From: Aselliscus stoliczkanus | Lineage: Eukaryota > Chordata > Mammalia > Chiroptera > Hipposideridae | Assembly: GCA_033961575.1 (NCBI GenBank) | Contig: CM066730.1 | Location: 112,897,523 to 112,961,522 of the forward strand | Length of the DNA: 64,000 nucleotides | Direction of reading: 5' to 3' | Shown: one piece after another, positions 46,401 through 58,828 of the stretch | How positions within the stretch are numbered: the first letter of the stretch is position 1 | Layout: each line of letters begins with the position of its first letter | Made by a program: the position numbers and the translations under genes | Notes under the pieces: generated by a model | The model's input: only the letters and a program-made list of their open reading frames with translations | What the model was told of the DNA's origin: nothing | The model's database searches: none

Positions 46401-48143
46401 CATGAATCCAACTTCCCATACACCACAGTTGTCCTCATGTCTTGAATTTGAAGAAATGAAGAACAACATTCCTTGACCACATAGTGCAGTGGTTTGAATC
46501 TTCCAGTTTTGTCATTCTTTTTTCTTGAAAGAGGCCTGTTGTTCATCTTCTCCAGTTCTAGTGTTGTAACCTTCAGGGTCAGTCCTAAGGATGGAAGAAA
46601 ATAATGGACACAACTTCCTTCTTATGCAGATACTTCACACATTTATTTGTATTTGTGCTTGTATTTCGTATTCTTATATGAACTGGGAAACCGGGACAAA
46701 TAGGAAATAACAGCAGGTAATTAAAGTTAAAGGGAAACTCTCAAACTCTCCTTAAACCTACTCCCTCAAAAGAGGGCAAAAGATTCAATTCTTATTTTAT
46801 ACCTTGGGAAGAGGATTAACTTATCATGCTGGGACATGGGGGAAATGAAGTGATCTTGAAACTTTTTTAAAAGTACTTATTTTCGTTAGGATTCTGAAAA
46901 AAAGCTCAGGTGTAACTTTAATAAAAATTGTCAACACAATAAACAAAAAAAAAGTTTAATTATAAAAAATAAAAATAAATAAATTTGAGCTGCTATGCAA
47001 ATTAAAGAAGAAAAGACCTCAGAATTCTGTGAGTCTGGCTAAAGAATGACAAGGAAGGAGCACTACCTTATGTGACAATGTTTTCAATACAGATGGCTAG
47101 AGAACACCAGAGGGACAGTTCAGAAGGAAAACCCCATATCTTACTAACAAGTGACAAAAAGAAAACCGAACAATGGTTAGAGATGGGAGAGGTGATGGCA
47201 GTATCCTCTCCAAGAACAGTAGCAACCACCCTATCCCCCAGGTATATCCAAATCAATAGCACATGGCACCGTTTCTACAAAGTACTGAAGATGAAGAATG
47301 CAAAATGAATCTCTAGCCAAATGGAAAAGAAAATGACTGAAACAGGAAATGAGAAGTCTCCACTTGGTCAATATCAGGAGACATTACTGAAAATGATGAA
47401 ATTGTATGGCTTCCATCCTAAGAGGAGTTAGTGAAAATTAAGCCAACTAAGTACGTGAGTGAAATATGCATGAATTTTGGAAACCACTGCTCCAGGGTGA
47501 GTCCCACTACAGCCTACTGGGAGTAAGTAGGAAGCCATCCATCCCAGTACTGGGGTTAGTGTTAAAGGTTTCAAAGTTGCTTTGCTTTTGCTACTTCTTT
47601 AGACTTGAGGATCTCAGCATAAAATGTCCTCTCTCTTTGACAGACAAGAGCTCAACTAACAAGGACAATGGCATAGAGAAGACCATAAAAGTAAACACTA
47701 AAGAAACCTATAGTAACTTATCTGCTTGCTACAGGCTTTTGTGGTGCTGCATTTTATTTTTCCCCAGACATCAAAGCAGGCCAGATATCTGAGCCTTTGT
47801 TAGCATCACCTCCTGCCTCAGCTTGCTGGATGCCCTCTCTTTCTAGAGGCTTCTGCTTTCTAGACCTTGAAAAAGTCTCATAGACACAGCTTAGGAAATG
47901 ACCGAAGCAGTGTGGTGGATGCCAAGGATGTCACTGCGGGAGAAGAGGGACACTGAACGCTCACAGTGCTGAATCTGATATTTCTGATGCATCACACAAA
48001 TACCCTCATCCTGCAGACTGTGTAATCTGTCCCCATTGAGAAGGACAAGATCATCTTCTGGGCATTGAGTAGGGTGGGCTCTGTATCTACTGCTTCATCT
48101 TCTTTACTTTGTGGTGGTATCAAAGGTGTTGGAAGAAAGATGG

Positions 48144-48291
48144 CGGGCTGGTCGAGTGGCTCAGTTGGTTAAGACCTTGCTCAAGAGTGTGAGCTGAGCT
48201 CTGAGCGACAGCAGTTCAATGCCCAACCCAAGCTGAGGGGTCAACAGGTGGCAGGAGGACTCAACTAAAAAATAAATAAGTAAATCAAAAT
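48144..48291 (+). mobile_element. VES-type SINE
   Basis: GGGCTGGTCGAGTGGCTCAG to GGCAGGAGGACTCAACTAAA with an A-rich tail; AAGATGRC flanks. Confidence 0.88.
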
Positions 48292-48349
48292 AAGATGACA
48301 TAAGAATGGTGGCATACTGCAGCTCCACTTTCTCCTTTTTCTTCTTCTT

Positions 48350-48656
48350 CTTCTTTTTTTTTATTTATATATATTTTTAATTAGCTTCAGGTGTACAACA
48401 AAGTGCAATAGTTATACTTTTTACCCCTCAAAGTGACAACACCCCCTCCCCCAATTATCCTCTCCCACTCCTCCCCCCCATATCATACTATCTATTACAA
48501 TTCCTTTGACTCCTTTCGACCATATAATCCACATCCCGTGACTGTCTATATATTCAATTACAGTTGGCATACAATATTATACAACATCAATTTCAGGTAT
48601 ACAGTGCAGTGATCAAGCCTCTACTCCATCCATGAAGTGGTCTCCACAGAAACAGT
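48350..48656 (-). mobile_element. L1 3' UTR-only insertion, reversed, with target duplication
   Basis: CTTTTTCTTCTTCTT at 48335-48349 and 48657-48671. The body starts with poly(T), then TTCAGGTGTACAACAAAGTG, and is truncated about 300 bp in. Confidence 0.9.
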
Positions 48657-49898
48657 CTTTTTCTTCTTCTTTATCATTCTCTTTGCCTACCGCTTTCCTA
48701 AGATGTCTGTGCTTTTTAGGGAGTGGATCTAGCTTTTTCCTTTGGACTGAAGACATGATAGGATCTTGTGAAATATCACCCACATGACTCTCAGATGTCC
48801 CTTCCAACAGTTCTGATGATGATTCCAGACTTTCCTTCAGAGGGGCATTCAGCCATAGGTGGAATCTATCCTCTTTATCTTTAGTATCTGGTGACATGTT
48901 CAAGTCATTAGTGACATGTTTTGAAATGCAGATGGGAGATTCCCAACCTCTCTCACTGAGGACTTTTTTTTAACCCACTATGCTGATACCAGCCAGCTTT
49001 GCAAAACAAGGAGCTCGCAACAAAAGGACCAAGAGTCAAATGCCAAAGGAAGTAGTTAGTAGACTCACTCTTTCCAATGATTTATCCTCAGTTATAATAG
49101 ACACAACAGCTGTACTGATCTCAGATTCTTCTTTTGGACTTATCTAAAAAAGTTCAATGGCCTTCAAAAATAGAGTCTTCAGGATGTTCTTGACCTGTGA
49201 TTTTCAGATTCTGTGGTACAGCAAGGAGTAGCAGGCCTCCATTTGTACCCACTTAGAGGTGAGCAATCCCGAGATGAACGGAAGGAGAAGGAGCAGAACC
49301 AGGCATGCCCAGTTCCACCCCTCTAAGGTGATTTTAATTTTGCTTTGTTTTTACTGTTTTGTCACAGTGGGCTACTGTCTCCAATTCTAGAATTCCCCAA
49401 ACCTATTTAAGGGGCCATTATTCCTTTGTACCTATGTTCTCAGTTGAAGAATTGCACTCAGAAACTTTTGAAATGAAACTGCTTCAAGTTTGTGCTTCTC
49501 TGGAAGGGCTGATATATCTACAGCTTTATGGTCTTCCACCAAGCTCTGTGTACAGCCTGTTAAAATGAGACTCTTCCTGTCTAAGAATTTCCACTGTCCC
49601 TAAAGCTGAGTATGCTTGATGGCAAATAAACACACTTTCTACAACATGATGATACGTCATCTGTTCCAGAATTTAATTAATAGCACGTGAAAAACTTCAT
49701 TTCCATTAAATCAAGTCTCACAAGTCTCCATACTTTAGGAAACCATTTTAATAATTCTACCTTTACCATTTAATAATTCTTCCTTTACCAATATTATACT
49801 TTTGTGACTTAGACTTACAGAATATATTTTTTGAAGATATTTTTCTTCCAATAATTTTCTACCGTAGAACCTGGGGAAACGACTCCAAATGTATTTTT

Positions 49899-49900
49899 CT

Positions 49901-49935
<35 letters not shown>
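49899..49935. repeat. (AAT)n microsatellite
   Basis: About 12 units; copy A has only a short AATAAT at the same place (9170). Confidence 0.9.
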
Positions 49936-49939
<4 letters not shown>

Positions 49940-51190
49940 TAGAAATAAGTTAAACATTAAAATATGAGAAATAAAAGTAAAATAGTAACTTAAATGCTAA
50001 AAGAACTATCTAGCCATATATTCTTCATCTCCAGCCTCACATTTTTATATTGTAACCTCATGGAACAAAATGAAAAACAATCACAAGAAAAAAAAGAGAG
50101 AGAGAGAAGGATAGAGAAGGTTTCTTTGATCCCATTCATGAGTGAGAACACTTCTGATTTGGGGTTGGGTCAGTGCCCAACTCTCATCCTATATCAATCT
50201 CTGTCTCAATAAGGATAAGGTCACTAGAGTAAACTGAGCTTACATTCAGCTCTAGAAGCTTCCAAGTTAAATTAAAAGTTTTTTAGTAAAGCTGCCTCTG
50301 ATAGCGGTGTGTATAGTTTTAAAGCTATGACAGTATAACACATTATTCTATGTTATAAAATGAACTCATAGCAACCAGATAGGGATCAGATTTTCCCAGC
50401 TGCTCTTGCATCTAGGTGTGGCCGTGTGCACATGGAATATGAGCAGAAGTATGTGTATGTTACCTGTGGGTCTGGGCCAGACAGCTCTGAGCATGTTCTC
50501 CACCAGTCAGTCTTGTCCATCTTACTGTCTGGATACCAAATGTGGCAACACTCAACCTGTGACCATGCAGATGTGTACAACACCTCAGTGGCCGCAGAAC
50601 AACAGAATAGAAGGAACCTAAATCCCTGAATGACTTTGTGGAACCTGGAGTGGTGGGACTGTAATATGTTTCTAAGCTATAGCACCAGTTTCCCAAATGA
50701 TCTGTATCCCAGATGTTCTTAATTTATCCTCTCTCCTCCTGCCATCAGAGAAGTGGATTCAAACATGGCACTGAGCATGCCTAGTAGCCTTCAAAGTCTC
50801 TACCTGAATGTGGAGCATAGTCCATGATCCAGGTCCCAGTTGATCTTTCTACTTTATTTTCAGTGAGCCTGCTACACTGGCTGTGTTAGACCTGGCCACT
50901 CCTAGGACCTAGCCCTATTTGTGTATATTTGCCATTCCCCTTTCTTTGCTTTAAAATATCTTTTGTCCAATCACTCTTTCTTCAAAAGTAAGTCATTCTT
51001 AATGGTCCAACAGAAATGGGACCTCATCTGTGAAGCCTTCCTAATACGGTTAACTACTGCTTTTGTAGAGACTAAGAATTTTATTTGTAATATCATTTAA
51101 ACACCCATCACTTCTTGCTTTATTTTATAATATTTGCCACCGATAACATAGAGATTGTCCAAAGGTGAGAACCTTGCTTTTTTTCATCTT

Positions 51191-52240
51191 TAAATATTTA
51201 AAGGCAATGGGTCTCAAAATTGTATTACATGTACCAATGAAATGTACCACCAAGTGTGGCAGGAAAGCAATAGCTTTGCCCAATTTAAAAAATCCCAGGT
51301 AAAGACAATTTATAAGTATTGATATCACACTAATATCACACAAGAAGAGTATATTTTAACTCTGAAAATAGGAAGTCAAAGGTATAAACTCATTTTTGAA
51401 GATAAGCATTCTAATACAAATATGATTGGTAGATTTACATTGCATGTTAAAGGAAATGTAGGGACTTCAATTTTCCAATTTTCAATGCATTTTCTCATGT
51501 TGCAGTCAATATGACAGCTTTCTTGGAACAAGTTTGTCATTTTAGCAATCCATTTTTGATTACATTATAAAAATGAATCTCTAAATCTAACTATTAGTAT
51601 GTAGTTTTACCATAATGTCAAAGAGCCTATATCACACAAACACATTGGTCAAACTGGAATTAACACTTTTAATGTGTTTGAAACCAACTCAGAATATTCT
51701 AGGTAGCAAAAAATAGGCAATGCAACTAACCCAAATTGTTTCACTAACAAAGCTCCCACCTATATCCATCCAGAAGGCAACAAATGTAGCAAAAGACTAA
51801 TTTGATTACACAACTTTTGTTTCGTGGTTTAATACAATAAAGTACCTTAAAATTGCATATATTTTATTTCTGAATTATTGCTCATACTAAAATTCAAATA
51901 TGCTGGAAAGAACCTTAATGGAAGAAGAACCAGTAAACTGACAACAAATATTTGCGAGCTTTTAAAAATGTGTTGACGGTTATGATTTGTTTGACATTTT
52001 GAAAGTTCACATCTGAATTTGTATTTTTATATCATTTCATTTAAAGAAAACAGTCAAAATATAAAAACTCCAGTCCCCTATTTTCCCCGATATATCCAGC
52101 TCAAAAAATAGGTGGCAGAATGTGCTACAAAATAATAGCGATGATCTCTGGTCTGCATAATTAGGAGTTTTGATGCACACACTTATTGTTAATGAAAAAG
52201 GTCTTGTTAATAACAAGAGTACTTAAAATGAGAGAGAGAG
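51191..52240. other. Unassigned AT-rich sequence
   Basis: No gene or repeat family recognised. It has no counterpart in unit 1, where L1s lie. It ends at a GA repeat (52231-52247). Confidence 0.45.
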
Positions 52241-52317
52241 AGAGAGAAATTAAATAGACTAAGCAAAAATTAAAACAACAACAAAAAACCCAATTTCCTC
52301 CCAAAAAAGCCCCCCTG

Positions 52318-53180
52318 GGAGACAGGCCACTGAGCTCTGTCAGCCTGCAGTTTCTGGCTCACACATTCAGCCTGCTTCTCTGGGTTCACTGTGGGGCCAG
52401 GAACCTAAGGGTTTGAGTAGGGACCAACCTGGGATTCCGAAGCTGGGTGTGGTGGAGCCAAGGATCATCCACCCCTTTTCGCTGCCACACTCGGGCCAAA
52501 AGATAAACAGAAACCGTCACAGTAAAGCCACGGAAGTGCGTGTCCTATCTTTTTCGTTTCTCCTCAACCCGACCCATTATAACAGCCTTAGCACCGAGCT
52601 TAGTTTTCAGCTGCCAAAGGGAACAGTCGGTATCCCAAGGAGCCAGATGCAGGAGGAGTAAACCAGAGGTGAGTAAGGACAGCTGAGAACTTGTCCCCTC
52701 GCTGCAGCACCAGAGACAAGTAAGTTCACTCCTAAACTCGCTCTTCCTTGCACATATTCCTTAAACAACAACAACACGTGCCCAGGCGCACACCCCACTG
52801 TGGGGGCTCAGGCTCCGCACTGGCAGGCAGGAGGCAGCTGGCAGAAGGCTAGGGGACCCGATGGTGTTTGTCCTGCCTGACACTTGGCTCAGGGCAGCTC
52901 AGCGTCTGGGATGTGATCCGAAGGGACTGCGAGCTGTCAGCGGCACAAGGAGTCCCTGGGGCGCCCTGCTCCTCCTTAGGCACCCACCCAGGCTGCACAA
53001 AGACCCCTGCGTGGGAGGAGGAGGAGCGCAGCCCACATCGTCTGCTTGAAGGGCCCCTTGAAGGCCTTTCTCTGAGGCACGAAGCCTGGCCCCCTCTCAG
53101 CGGCGCTGGGTGGGGTTGCTCCCTCCGTCTCTCTTCCTCTTTGCCCCAGACTTTTCTGAGGGCTCCTTCTAGGCATTGGA
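52318..53180 (+). promoter_or_regulatory. GC-rich patch with CpGs and a strong splice donor; possible first exon or LTR
   Basis: Against AT-rich surroundings this stretch is GC-rich with scattered CpGs. CCAGAGGTGAGTAAGG at about 52665 is a near-ideal 5' splice site. Neither strand's open frames (52868-53269 +, 53259-52849 -) show a recognisable protein. It could be an untranslated first exon, an L1 5' UTR, or an LTR with leader; I cannot decide. Confidence 0.3.
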
Positions 53181-54450
53181 GAAACAGAGAGAAAACATGG
53201 TCTTCAGCATTCAATATTGTATTTAAAAATCTTTTTGTATTTACCATATTACTATTCAAAACAGTCTAGCAAGCTGTATTTATATAAAATAATTCATTCT
53301 CACTCTCTTTAATCGACTGTTAAAAGTAACTATGAAGTCTAACCATGTTTTTTATTTTCACACATGTTTCCGAATGTGTGATCTCTACCAGAAAAAAAAA
53401 ATGACATAGATTACTTTTATTTTCAGGTTGGGATTTTTGCTCTTTTGCTCTTTCCAATTGTATAAAATAGCAACAGAAAAGTGGGAGTTGGAAAGGAAAC
53501 ATGGAGGAATGAGGTACAAGGGGAGCTTGCTATTGACACACTGACCTGAGGAGGCCTGGGGCAGAAATGCTCATTCATCAACTTTTGCCTGTAACTGAGT
53601 CTTCAGCTTAAACCTTTTAATTTCTAATTCACCATTGTCTCTGAGGAAGGGAGAGGTGAGGGACCATGTAACCTGATAGTCTGCAGGATTCAGTTGGTGT
53701 CTTCAGATGGCGGAAAGCTCAGCTTTTCCTTTTGGAGCAGTGGTAGGTGTGAGGTGACAGCTTCAAGCCTGTCACATAGCCAGGACAGCAGCAAGTAGAG
53801 TGGAAAAGAAGCATGCATGGAGACATGAGAAATTAGAACCTTCTCCTGACTCTTTGAGGTGAGGGCAGGTGTTGGAGGCAATTTTTTCATCCATGGGCTC
53901 AATATTCCGCATTGTAATGTGCAATAGTGTGGACTTATCACCTGTTCTCCACCTGACTTTACATTAGATTCACCTCCTAGACATTATTATTATTGTTATT
54001 ATAATTATTGGATCAAGACGAGACTTGGCTCAGAGAGCTCTGGCTGCCTTTATTTATTGGTTGGAAGCGTGGCAGGTGGGGGGGTGTGTGTGTGGCGGGG
54101 AGCGGGGCGGTGTGTGGTGGGGAGAGCAGCTACTCAAGCACTGCCAGAATCAAATGGGCTGCCTAAAGACTGTGGCCTCACTCCCACCTCCAGCCTCACC
54201 CTTAAACTTGGGATACAAGCATGCTATCTCTGGGCCTTGACTGGACATGACTGCTGAGGCCCAGACTTGCTTTGGAAACCTCCTGGGACAGCTTATTTCA
54301 TGGTATGTTCTGAAAATTGGGGAGGACCAGCACAGCACTTTCTCGGAAGCAAGTAGTTCTTTCTTCTCCCTAATGAAGTGCTATGGCAGACATATTCAAG
54401 AGTTACGCATACCCACCTGAGGGCAGAGTTTGGTTCTGGGTCTTTTCACA
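53181..54450. other. Unassigned sequence
   Basis: Ordinary composition, a G-rich run at 54075-54125, no recognisable gene or repeat. Confidence 0.4.
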
Positions 54451-54590
54451 GGGATATTCTTTAAAATTTATTTTAAAATTATAGTTAACATACAATATTA
54501 TGTTAGTTTTAGTTGCACAACACAGTGATTAGACATTTATATACTTTCTGAAGTAATCCCCACAAGTCTAGTACTCATCTGGCACTGTAT

Positions 54591-54593
<3 letters not shown>

Positions 54594-54633
<40 letters not shown>

Positions 54634-54770
54634 TTATAGCTGAGCCATCCTGCCACCTGTTGGCAGCTCAACGGCAACTCAGCTCAGGCTGGGCATCGAA
54701 CTGCTGTTGCTCAGAGCTCAGCTCGCACCCTTGAGCGAGCTGTTAACCAACTGAGCCACTGGGCCGGCCC
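54594..54770 (-). mobile_element. VES-type SINE, reversed, with target duplication
   Basis: TGGCACTGTATTTA at 54580-54593 and 54771-54784. The tail is TTTA units. Confidence 0.92.
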
Positions 54771-55336
54771 TGGCACTGTATTTAGTTATTACAATAGTAT
54801 TGACTATAATTCCTATGCTGTACTTTACATCCCTATGATTGTTTTTATAACTGAAAGTTTGTACTTCTTCATCCCCTTCATCCTTTTCTCCCATCCCCCA
54901 CCCCCCTCCCATCTGGCAACCAACAGTTTGTTCTCTGTATCTATGAGTTTGTTTCTGTTTTGGTTTGTTTGTTCATTTATTTTGGTCTTTAGATTCCACA
55001 TATTAACTGATATCATATTGTGTTTGTCTTTCTGTGTCTTATTTCAGTTAGCCTAATACCTCTAGGTCCATCCACGCTGCCTCAATGGCAAGATTTCTTT
55101 CTGTTTTATGGCGATGGAATGTGGTACTATCCCATTGTATATATGTATCACATCTTCTTTATCCATTCATCTATTGATGGACACCTAAGTTGTTTACATA
55201 CCTTAGCTGTTGTAAATAATGCTTCAGTGAACATCGGGGTGCTTAAATCATTTTGAATTTGTGTTTTTGACTTCTTCAGATAAATACCTGGAAGTAGAAT
55301 TGCTGGGTCATATGGTAGTTTTATTTTAAATTTTTT

Positions 55337-55438
55337 TTTTTTTGAGGCCAGTGTCACTGGCCCTCACATGCGGGACCCGAACCCGGGCCGCTGGATTCCC
55401 AAACCAGCGCCCAACCACCCCGCTACTCAGCCAGCCCT
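55337..55438 (-). mobile_element. Short tRNA-derived SINE, reversed, with target duplication
   Basis: TATTTTAAATTTTTT flanks at 55322 and 55439. The body ends CGCTACTCAGCCAGCCC. Confidence 0.9.
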
Positions 55439-56889
55439 ATTTTAAATTTTTTGAGGAATCTTCATACCTGAGGAAGCCATAGTGGCCTCCACCAGTTTAC
55501 AATCACACCAGTGGTGTACTTGGGTTTCTTTTTCTCCACATACTTGCCAACATTTATTCTTTATTGAGTTTTTGATAATATCCATTCTGACAGGTGGGAG
55601 GAGATATCTCATTGTGGTTTTGATTTACATTTCCTTGATGATTAGTGATGTTGAGCATTTTTTCATGTGTCTGTTGGCCACTTGGGAAAATATCTATTCA
55701 GGTCCTCTGCTAATTTTCCTATCAGATGTTTGTTTGGTTTTTTTATTTTGAGTTGTGTGAGTTCTTTATGTATTTTGGATATTAATCTTTTGTCAGATAT
55801 ATCATTTGCAAATATTATCTCCTCCTATTTAGTATGTTGCCTTTTCATTTTGTTGATGGTTTTCTTTGTGGTATAAAGCTTTTTAGTTTGCTGTAATCCC
55901 ATTTGTTTATTTAGGCTTTTGTTGTTTTCACCCTAGGAGAATACCCTCCAAAATATTGCTAAGATCAGTGTCAAAGAGCTTATTGCCTATGTTTTCTTCT
56001 AGCAGTTTTACGGTTTCAGAACCGACGTTTTGAGTCGTTTTTGTATATGATGTAAGAAAGGGGTCTAGTTTCATTTTTGGCATACATCTGTCTAGTTTTC
56101 CCAACATCATTTACTGAAAAGACTTTCTTTACGACATTCTGTATTCTTGCTTCCTTTGTCATAGATTAATTGACCATATTTCTGGGCTCTCTATTCTGTT
56201 GCATTAATCTATGTATTTGTTTTTGTGCTGATACCATGCTATTATGATTACTATTGCCTTGTAGTATAGTTTGAAATCAAATACCGTGATACTTCCAACT
56301 TTGTTCTTCTTAAGATTGCTTTGGCTATTCGTGGTATTTTGTGGTTCCATATAAATTTTAGGAATATTTGTTCTAGTTTGGTAAAAACTCCATTGGTATT
56401 TTGAATGGCTTGCATTGAATCTGTATATTGCTTTGGTTTTATGGACATTATAATGATATTAATTCTCTCAATCCATGAATACTGTATATCCTGCCATTTA
56501 TTTGTATCTACTTCAATTTCTTTCAACATCTTATAGTTTTCAGAGGACAGTTCTTTCACTTCCTTGGTTAAATGTCTTCCTGGGTATTTTATTTTTTCTG
56601 ATGCAATTGTAAATGGGATTGTTTTCTTAATTTCTCCTTCTGATAGTTTGATATTGGTTTACAAAGATGCAACTGATTTCTGAATATGAATTTTGTATCC
56701 TGCTACTTTACTGAATTTATTTGTTAGTGCTAATAGTTCTTTTTAAGTGTGGAATCTTTAAGGTTTTCTATATATCCTATGTCATATGCTAAAGGTCATA
56801 TTTTTGAACACTAACATGGAGGGTGCCGAAATTAGAAAGTCTTCTTGTTATTCTTCATTGAATTTTATTAATATATAGTTTTTGAGGCT

Positions 56890-57684
56890 GAAATATACAG
56901 CCATTTCTTGATTTTGATGCACATTTCTATTTTGAAAAACAGTCTCCTAGTGACTCAATTTTCCTTCATACAGGATGATTCTTATATTTTTTGGCCAAAG
57001 GATTTTGATAACTTCTTAAAAAGGAGGAAAATTAAAGCTGTTGCCCTTCTGGAACCAGCAACTCCTTCTGTCCCTTAAATATCACAAATGGTTCCATAGA
57101 TATTGCATTTCATTGGTCTGTCATATGTCAAAACAAATTACCAATTTAAAAACTTAGGTTTTGATGAATACTTGTCATATTCTATAGCTATTTTCAACAA
57201 CTAGGACCAAGAGACCGAAGAGATGCACGAAATCTGTGGCTTAACAATTCATGGCTTGTGTTCCTGTGGTCATTGTAGTGCCAGGTCTACCCTCACCATC
57301 AATCTCACTGACCACTTAATAGCTAGTTAAGCATTAGGACTTGAAAGAGGACTCGGATGAGGTGATGATTGCTTCTCATTGATGATGACTCCTGCATTGG
57401 GTAGAGCCAATCAACTGCATTATATGATGTGAGTGTACTGTGGCAACAATATCCAATCCGAGTTCCTCACAGCATTGGGAGCACTTTGGCCCTCGTAGAC
57501 ATTCGTTATAAGAGTAGAACCAAAAATACATGAATTTTTCATTGCAGGGCTTAGCCTATGCATACTGTGCCAGAAACAAAACAGAAAACTCACAGCGTCC
57601 TAAGTTGTTTGGTGTTTTGGATAACTGAATCAGAGAATAAATTTGCAATCTTATTTCTACTAGGAGGCTCTTCTAGGTTGGCAG
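56890..57684 (+). other. Upstream region / likely 5' UTR and promoter side of GBP copy 2
   Basis: This stretch is closely homologous to 15406-16120 upstream of GBP copy 1 (shared landmarks: ACAGGATGATTCTT, GAGCACTTTGGC, ATGAATTTTTCATTGCAGG). The conserved TTTCATTGCAGG at about 57536 looks like a splice acceptor, so an untranslated first exon may lie upstream; I cannot place it. AAAACAGAAAACT at 57578-57590 resembles half an interferon-response element but is not conserved in copy 1. Confidence 0.5.
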
Positions 57685-57690
57685 GTTGCC

Positions 57691-57880
57691 ATGGCATCTG
57701 GACCCAACATGATGGCCCCTGTTTGTTTGGTGGAAAACAACATTGGGCAGCTCTCAGTGAACCAGGAAGCTCTAGAGATTCTTGACAAGATTTCTCAACC
57801 AGTGGTGGTCGTGGCCATTGTAGGACTATATCGGACAGGCAAATCCTACTTGATGAATCGTCTTTCAGGACAGAACCATG
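57691..57880 (+). CDS. GBP6: GBP copy 2, first coding exon (G-domain start, P-loop)
   Basis: The start ATG at 57691 follows a TTGGCAG acceptor ending at 57684. The exon encodes the N-terminus, the [11 protein letters not shown] beta strand and an intact P-loop GLYRTGKSY, including the arginine that acts as catalytic finger in human GBP1. It ends in CATG with donor GTAGGT, leaving one base of a split glycine codon. The open reading beyond 57880 is intron, partly a SINE. Confidence 0.9.
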
Positions 57881-58002
57881 GTAGGTGTTGTTTCAGGCAA
57901 GGACCAATTTTTGACTCTAGCTACATCACAGCTTTTGGTTTTCTTCCCTGGTCACATGAAGGGAGAACCAAACTCCTCTCAGTGAATCAACTTTCTTTCC
58001 TT

Positions 58003-58150
58003 TTCTTTTTTTTTTTTAAGCTGAGCCATCCTACCACCTATTGGCAGCTCAACGGCAACTCAGCTCAGGCTGGAATCGAACCGCCGTTGCTCAGAGCTCA
58101 GCTCGCACTCTTGAACGAGCTCTTAACCAACTGAGCCACTCGGCCGGCTC
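58003..58150 (-). mobile_element. VES-type SINE, reversed, in GBP copy 2 intron 2
   Basis: Poly(T), AGCTGAGCCATCCTACCACC, ending GAGCCACTCGGCCGGC. Imperfect TGAAYCAACTTTCT / TGAACTTTCT flanks. Confidence 0.88.
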
Positions 58151-58828
58151 TGAACTTTCTAATTATAATTCTCACCACTAAATGACTACCTCAATGTAGT
58201 CTGTTATCATATTTCTTGTTTTATTCCTGTTGATGAAAATCTCTCCTACTAATGCTCAGATTTCTATCATCTTTTACTTATGTAAATGATACAATTGTGT
58301 CCCCTCTCTCTCATAACATATTTTGCTCTCTCTATGGAATATTCCCAGTAACATATAAAGATGTTTGACTATCTATCATTCTAAATATCCTTTTGAGTTT
58401 ACATCTCATGACTACTACCATCCATCCCCCACCCGCATTTTTTTTTTATCATACTGACGGTGAATAAATACCTCTTTGTCTTTTTTCCACTTTTGTCCTT
58501 TAGACGTTTCTTTTCTATCCACTTGTATATGGCTTTGAACTTGACCATTCTTTGAAAATGCTCTTATTATAGTTATCAATGACTTACCTTATGTGTGGTT
58601 CATGGCTGCCTCTTGTCTGCATCCTAAGCCCTTGCTGGGTATCTTTCTCACATTTAACATTCCCTCAGTCAACAATTGGCAACACACAAAGTAGAGCATT
58701 CTTTAAAAATAGAGAAATCACCATCTTGTATGCTGGAGTACTTATAGTCCAAAGATCTGACTTTGTAGTTTTTTGGCTTCTTAGATTATCTGCTATCACT
58801 CTATGTTGTGTCTCTCCTTTCTTTATAG
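58151..58828. other. Remainder of GBP copy 2 intron 2
   Basis: No further repeat recognised. The 68-codon run opposite exon 3 is its antisense shadow. Confidence 0.5.

Larger units (their letters stand above)
46400..49330 (-). pseudogene. Unidentified decayed retrocopy or gene remnant, minus strand
   Basis: Read on the minus strand from 49330, several disjoint stretches look protein-coding by composition: SKEESEISTAVV (about 49130), a 96-codon open run (48903-48613) with an acidic Ser-rich then Lys-rich part (SSVQRKKLDPLPKKHRHL, ENDKEEEKD), and DPEGYNTRTGEDEQQ (about 46580). The Lys/Glu-rich run is interrupted by an L1 tail (48350-48656) with a 15-bp target duplication and resumes beyond it; a VES SINE interrupts again at 48144. 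It lies in the part of duplication copy B absent from copy A. I do not recognise the protein. A retrocopy is an inference from the lack of obvious introns; no poly(A) is clear. Confidence 0.35.
39030..51190. repeat. Segmental duplication, copy B
   Basis: Counterpart of 4440-10470, lying directly after the third GBP exon-2 remnant. It is twice as long because of extra L1 sequence (41345-42950), an L1 end, a multimeric SINE, hAT pieces and an unidentified block (43490-49320). The two blocks diverge moderately throughout, so the duplication is old relative to the SINEs. Confidence 0.85.
54450..56880 (-). mobile_element. Reversed L1, 5'-truncated, carrying two SINEs
   Basis: 3' UTR (54470-55050), then ORF2 in antisense through the C-terminal domain (55148-55357) to the thumb and reverse transcriptase (56251-56750; minus-strand words SYIERINIII-like and ILKFIWNHK). 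No long open frame. It sits where the L1 pair of 10530-15405 sits in unit 1, but is a different, older insertion. Confidence 0.8.

Noticed and set aside
52849..53269. Two overlapping open frames of about 135 codons on opposite strands
   Set aside because: Both follow from GC-rich composition; neither shows a domain, and there is no sign of codon preference.
57578..57590. Interferon-response element (AAAACAGAAAACT)
   Set aside because: It departs from GAAANNGAAA at the first base, is missing from the copy 1 counterpart (about 16090), and such A-rich words are common here.
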